Shown here: positions 61,744 through 64,000 of the stretch, in pieces
How the letters are laid out: each line of letters begins with the position of its first letter
How positions within the stretch are numbered: the stretch's first letter is position 1
DNA from: Paraglaciecola sp. T6c
GTDB taxonomy: Bacteria; Pseudomonadota; Gammaproteobacteria; Enterobacterales; Alteromonadaceae
Length of the DNA: 64,000 bases
Assembly: GCF_000014225.1 (NCBI RefSeq)
Contig: NC_008228.1
Location: forward strand, 1,736,001-1,800,000
Direction: 5' to 3'
Made by a program: the position numbers and the translations under genes
Notes under the pieces: model-generated
What the model was told of the DNA's origin: nothing
The model's input: the letters and a program-made list of their open reading frames with translations, nothing else
Databases searched by the model: none

Positions 61744-61759
61744 CTGTATTTATATACAG
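61744..61759. promoter_or_regulatory. LexA (SOS) box upstream of the integrase relic
   Basis: CTGTATTTATATACAG matches the LexA consensus CTGT-N8-ACAG perfectly with an AT-only spacer. It is 24 bp before the relic start codon. Integron integrase genes are known to be LexA-controlled, so the site supports both identity and former regulation of intI. It may still bind LexA. Confidence 0.8.
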
Positions 61760-62061
61760 GTGCGATGTGTGTTTTTAAATGATGTCAAGATTGCTTCCTA
61801 TTATATAAATTTCTCAGGTCTCGTTTTGTTTTTCAAAAATATGCTAGGTTATTAATTTAATTGTGGAAAATGTTTTTCACTTCATTTTTAATAGGAAGAA
61901 GAAAAGTCTCGTTAAACCGAGGTCTCCTTTTGCTTTTGCAACTCCAAACGGTTTTACTCGCACGATAGTAAAAATACTGAATAAAATCAAAAGGTAAGAA
62001 CTTGAAGTGATTAAAAAAACCAAATCTAGAAGTTACGTATACGACATGCTCGATAATAAGC

Positions 62062-62068
62062 GTTAGCA
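62062..62068 (+). other. Integron core site, left boundary of cassette 1
   Basis: GTTAGCA at 62062-62068 is exactly complementary to TGCTAAC (62949-62955), the 5' end of the attC that follows the cassette gene. In integrons the first bases of a cassette and the start of its own attC are complementary in this way, so cassette 1 should run from 62063 to 63014. The sequence just left of 62062 is expected to be attI. Confidence 0.7.
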
Positions 62069-62090
62069 TCAAAAATCAGTGGTTCATTGA

Positions 62091-62948
62091 ATGGATAAAA
62101 AAGAATACATAATTCGCCAACTCGGAAGGACGAAAAACAAAAAATATGAAGCATATGTTGTAACGAGAATAATTCACTTATTGAATGATTTCAGCATTAA
62201 GTTTATCACCCAACAATATGTAACGCGCCCCAAAGGTAGAGCGCTAACTGATTTATATTTCCCTCAGTTTGCTTTTCATATTGAAGTTGATGAAGGCCAG
62301 CATTTCAACCAAGCTAATATCGAAGCAGATAAAATTCGTGAAGCAGACATTATCAACGCAACTGGTCACGAAATATTGCGGATTGATGTAACAAAGTCAT
62401 TTGATGACATAAATACCCAAATAGATGCCGCCGTAAATAAAATAAAAAGTATGAGGCAAGAAATCTCATTTATTCCGTGGGACATAGATTCTGAATTTGA
62501 TTCGGCAACATACATAAAGCGCGGTTACATTGACATCAAAGATAACGTGGCATTCAAAACAATAAAAGATGCATGTAACTGTTTTGGTCATAATTACACC
62601 GGATATCAACGGGCTGGAGCAGCGCATCCCGACCACTATATCATGCTATGGTTTCCAAAATTATTTCCCAACGGAGAATGGGATAATCAAATTAGCTCTG
62701 ACGAAGAAGTAATAACCGAGCGAAACGAAGATGACAAAAAAGCAAAACAACATGTATCAAGTCACGTCAACAACAAAGAAAAGCACAAGCATCAGCGGAT
62801 AGTGTTTGCAAAGGTAAGAGGAAACCTCGGGGACGTATTGTATCGTTTCAGAGGGCAGTACCAATTAGATGTAAAAGATAGCAATGAAAAAACTGGCCTG
62901 ATTTGGCGACGAATTAAAACCCGAGTGAAAACATATGAACAAAACTAA
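62091..62948 (+). CDS. PvuRts1I/AbaSI-like modification-dependent restriction endonuclease (integron cassette gene)
   Basis: A 285-residue protein in cassette 1. N-terminal half: KNKKYEAYVVTRIIHLLNDF, FITQQYVTRPKGRALTDLYFP and FHIEVDEGQHFNQANIEADKIREADIINA, a Vsr/PD-(D/E)XK-type nuclease with Asp54, Glu65, Asp67 and His71. C-terminal half: CNCFGHNYTGYQRAGA, YIMLWFPKLFPNGEWDNQIS and VRGNLGDVLYRFRGQYQLD, which resembles the SRA-like domain reading hydroxymethyl- or glucosylhydroxymethylcytosine. The order nuclease-then-SRA and the length match PvuRts1I and AbaSI. Such type IV enzymes cut phage DNA with modified cytosine. Family assignment is from memory of these proteins. The stop is directly followed by attC. 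Base composition is AT-richer than the neighbouring genes. Confidence 0.72.
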   Translation: MDKKEYIIRQLGRTKNKKYEAYVVTRIIHLLNDFSIKFITQQYVTRPKGRALTDLYFPQFAFHIEVDEGQHFNQANIEADKIREADIINATGHEILRIDVTKSFDDINTQIDAAVNKIKSMRQEISFIPWDIDSEFDSATYIKRGYIDIKDNVAFKTIKDACNCFGHNYTGYQRAGAAHPDHYIMLWFPKLFPNGEWDNQISSDEEVITERNEDDKKAKQHVSSHVNNKEKHKHQRIVFAKVRGNLGDVLYRFRGQYQLDVKDSNEKTGLIWRRIKTRVKTYEQN

Positions 62949-63020
62949 TGCTAACAATCAGCTCAAGTGGGACTGGTTTTCCGCTGCGCTCCAAACCAGC
63001 ACCTTAGCTGGGCGTTAAAA
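62949..63020 (+). other. attC recombination site of integron cassette 1
   Basis: A 72-bp site beginning TGCTAAC and ending GGGCGTTAAAA, with the core G|TTAAAA at 63014-63020. CAGCTCAAG (62959-62967) pairs with CTTAGCTG (63003-63010), leaving one unpaired C, the usual extrahelical base. CTGGTTT pairs with AAACCAG in the middle, with a short loop TCCGCTGCGCTC. It closely resembles Vibrio cholerae repeats (CTCAAG..GGGACTG, CCTTAG..GGGCGTTA). It starts one base after the gene stop. Confidence 0.9.
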
Positions 63021-63243
63021 TCATCAAGCTCGAACGGCTGCTTTTCGCTCATTACTGCCGTTTGGTATTTCACATCTGTACGACCGCTTTACGTACGGAG
63101 GAGCCTATGGGCGAGGTCTGACGGGCATTAATAGTCAAATACCGGAAGTTCATAGGTACTTAATTTGGCTTAGGTTTTATTATTTTCTAAACGCGAAGGT
63201 TTCTATCCATCAACACTAAACCATCATTCACTCTCAGAACATT
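63021..63243. other. Start of integron cassette 2, upstream part without gene
   Basis: About 220 bp with AACGGC / GCCGTT (around 63034-63061) as a weak inverted pair and several short AT-rich runs. No coding frame supported. Confidence 0.4.
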
Positions 63244-63792
63244 TTAACTCACAGCCGTTCTGCCGTTCTTGAAGCGCAGAAATAGAGGTTTAATGCACTT
63301 GTGTGACAACAACGAGATAGGGGCGAACATCAATACACCGACAAATGGGATAGCAGGACCAAACACAAAGGTTGAGCCGATAACATGCCCAAGAATGCAT
63401 TCCATTCTGTATAGCGGTACAAATAAAGCTGAAACTAAAACGCCCAGAGCCAAATACATTGTTACGCTTGGAAAGCCATTTACAAAGGCAATTGATTGAA
63501 CTGTGCTTACCAGCAGCATGCTAAAGAATCCCAGTAATACCGACGGAGGAAGTGTTTTTGCATCCGACCCAGTTGATATTCTTTTTTTAATTACTGCAGC
63601 GGATAGCCACACCAGAAGTGGCAAAATCAGTAGTCCCCACCAATTCGACAATCCGGGAAGATCAGCACGCATGAAAAGGTGATGGGTAATTACTCCGCCG
63701 TTAAAGTATTCCCATGTTAAGTGACACACTTCGAAAAGTATTACTGCCAGTAACAGGCCATTTCTTATTTTATTGAATTGCTTCTCTTCCAT
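63244..63792 (-). CDS. Membrane protein of unknown function (probable cassette 2 gene)
   Basis: A 182-residue inner-membrane protein with about five hydrophobic segments: NGLLLAVILFEVCHLTWEYF, then GLSNWWGLLILPLLVWLSAAVI, SVLLGFFSMLLVSTVQSIAF, VTMYLALGVLVSALFVPLYR and IPFVGVLMFAPISLL. A Lys/Arg-rich C-terminus (FLRFKNGRTAVS) faces the cytoplasm. No family recognised. It is on the strand opposite to the cassette array, so it needs its own promoter. Between it and the window end there is no attC, so the cassette, if it is one, ends beyond 64000. Confidence 0.6.
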   Translation of the reverse strand: MEEKQFNKIRNGLLLAVILFEVCHLTWEYFNGGVITHHLFMRADLPGLSNWWGLLILPLLVWLSAAVIKKRISTGSDAKTLPPSVLLGFFSMLLVSTVQSIAFVNGFPSVTMYLALGVLVSALFVPLYRMECILGHVIGSTFVFGPAIPFVGVLMFAPISLLSHKCIKPLFLRFKNGRTAVS

Positions 63793-64000
63793 TTCATTTT
63801 ACCCTAGATCGATCACAATATGCGTGTATCTAGCAACCGCCGTACCACAGATGAAAAACAAGTAAAATCAATGAATTACAATTTAGGCTTATTCTGAGCG
63901 TAGTTTGTTTGCTCAGATATTAGTGTTATTAGCTAATTTTACGTATTCAAGTAACACGTTCGCACAATCTAATCAGACTAAATGGCGAGGTTTGATATGT
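63793..64000. other. Right edge of window, no feature recognised
   Basis: About 208 bp with the upstream region of the minus-strand membrane protein. AAATGG before the ATG is a weak ribosome-binding site. No second attC and no other start of a gene was seen. Confidence 0.4.

Larger units (their letters stand above)
61440..62090. other. Region holding the integron remnant, between LysR gene and first cassette gene
   Basis: This 650-bp stretch holds a degraded integrase gene, its LexA box and the first cassette boundary, all listed separately. The remaining part, 61760-62061, is AT-rich without recognised feature; it should contain attI and any cassette promoter. A minus-strand frame at 61857-62072 crosses the cassette boundary and is probably spurious. 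GTTAAAC at 61911-61917 could be another core site, but lacks partner sequences. Confidence 0.5.

Noticed and set aside
61857-62072. 71-codon minus-strand frame between the integrase relic and cassette 1
   Set aside because: It begins inside cassette 1 and crosses the cassette boundary; AT-rich composition gives such frames by chance.
63242-63248. TTTTAAC, complementary to the GTTAAAA start of cassette 2, as start of a second attC
   Set aside because: No matching L' segment or GTTRRRY core follows within 130 bp, and it lies at the stop of a minus-strand gene; most likely chance.
1-64000. tRNA, rRNA or complete insertion sequences
   Set aside because: No tRNA-like stems with the conserved T-loop, no rRNA segments and no intact transposase gene were noticed on either strand; a covariance search would be needed to exclude small RNAs.

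Overview
The window looks like a marine gammaproteobacterial chromosome of the Alteromonadales type (Alteromonas / Paraglaciecola / Glaciecola-like). This is inferred from gene content and protein flavour, not from a marker gene: no rRNA or tRNA gene was seen. Most of it is ordinary chromosomal sequence of single genes and short operons. The right end is accessory.

Layout. 1-10 kb: a PepSY membrane protein cut by the window edge, a short-chain fatty-acid transporter, a bestrophin-like channel, a glyoxylate/hydroxypyruvate reductase, maleylacetoacetate isomerase, a large eight-haem c-type cytochrome with TPRs, a VOC protein and a LysE exporter. 10-17 kb: a complete cytochrome bd operon, cydA-cydB-cydX-cydD-cydC, with a perfect 26-bp palindrome just after its candidate promoter. 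17-30 kb: small stress and housekeeping genes (OsmC, VOC, HDOD, ACT, enoyl-CoA hydratase), a divergent MarR regulator / hydrolase pair with three repeated operator-like sites, cardiolipin synthase plus an EEP-family phosphodiesterase, a universal stress protein, a ParD-like antitoxin fused in operon to methionine aminopeptidase, and a ZIP metal transporter. 30-37 kb: a secreted or surface block on the minus strand, namely a di-haem lipoprotein, a PhoX-like phosphatase lipoprotein with a Pho box, and an FG-GAP/UnbV lipoprotein. 37-49 kb: a SnoaL-like protein, an exported RidA next to a Tat-exported PLP enzyme, leuA with a divergent Lrp/AsnC regulator, a MITE-like repeat, an iron alcohol dehydrogenase, a second LysE exporter and a class I aminotransferase. 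49-56 kb: a Fur-controlled haem-uptake cluster (TonB receptor, HmuY-like lipoprotein, HmuT, HmuU, HmuV, HugZ). 56-61.4 kb: a lysozyme-like lipoprotein lacking two catalytic residues, an ion channel, a broken secreted-protein gene, an MBL hydrolase, and a CPBP protease divergent from a LysR regulator.

61.5-64 kb is the most notable part. A degraded integron integrase gene still has its ribosome-binding site and a perfect LexA box. It is followed by a cassette boundary, a cassette encoding a probable PvuRts1I/AbaSI-type modification-dependent restriction enzyme, a canonical folded attC site, and the start of a second cassette with a minus-strand membrane protein. This reads as the proximal end of a sedentary chromosomal integron whose integrase has died, now carrying anti-phage cargo.

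Working together: the haem cluster moves haem across the outer membrane (receptor, HmuY), periplasm (HmuT) and inner membrane (HmuUV), and HugZ then handles it in the cytoplasm. The cyd operon makes a high-affinity oxidase together with the thiol exporter CydDC that its assembly needs. PhoX and its Pho box give a phosphate-starvation response.
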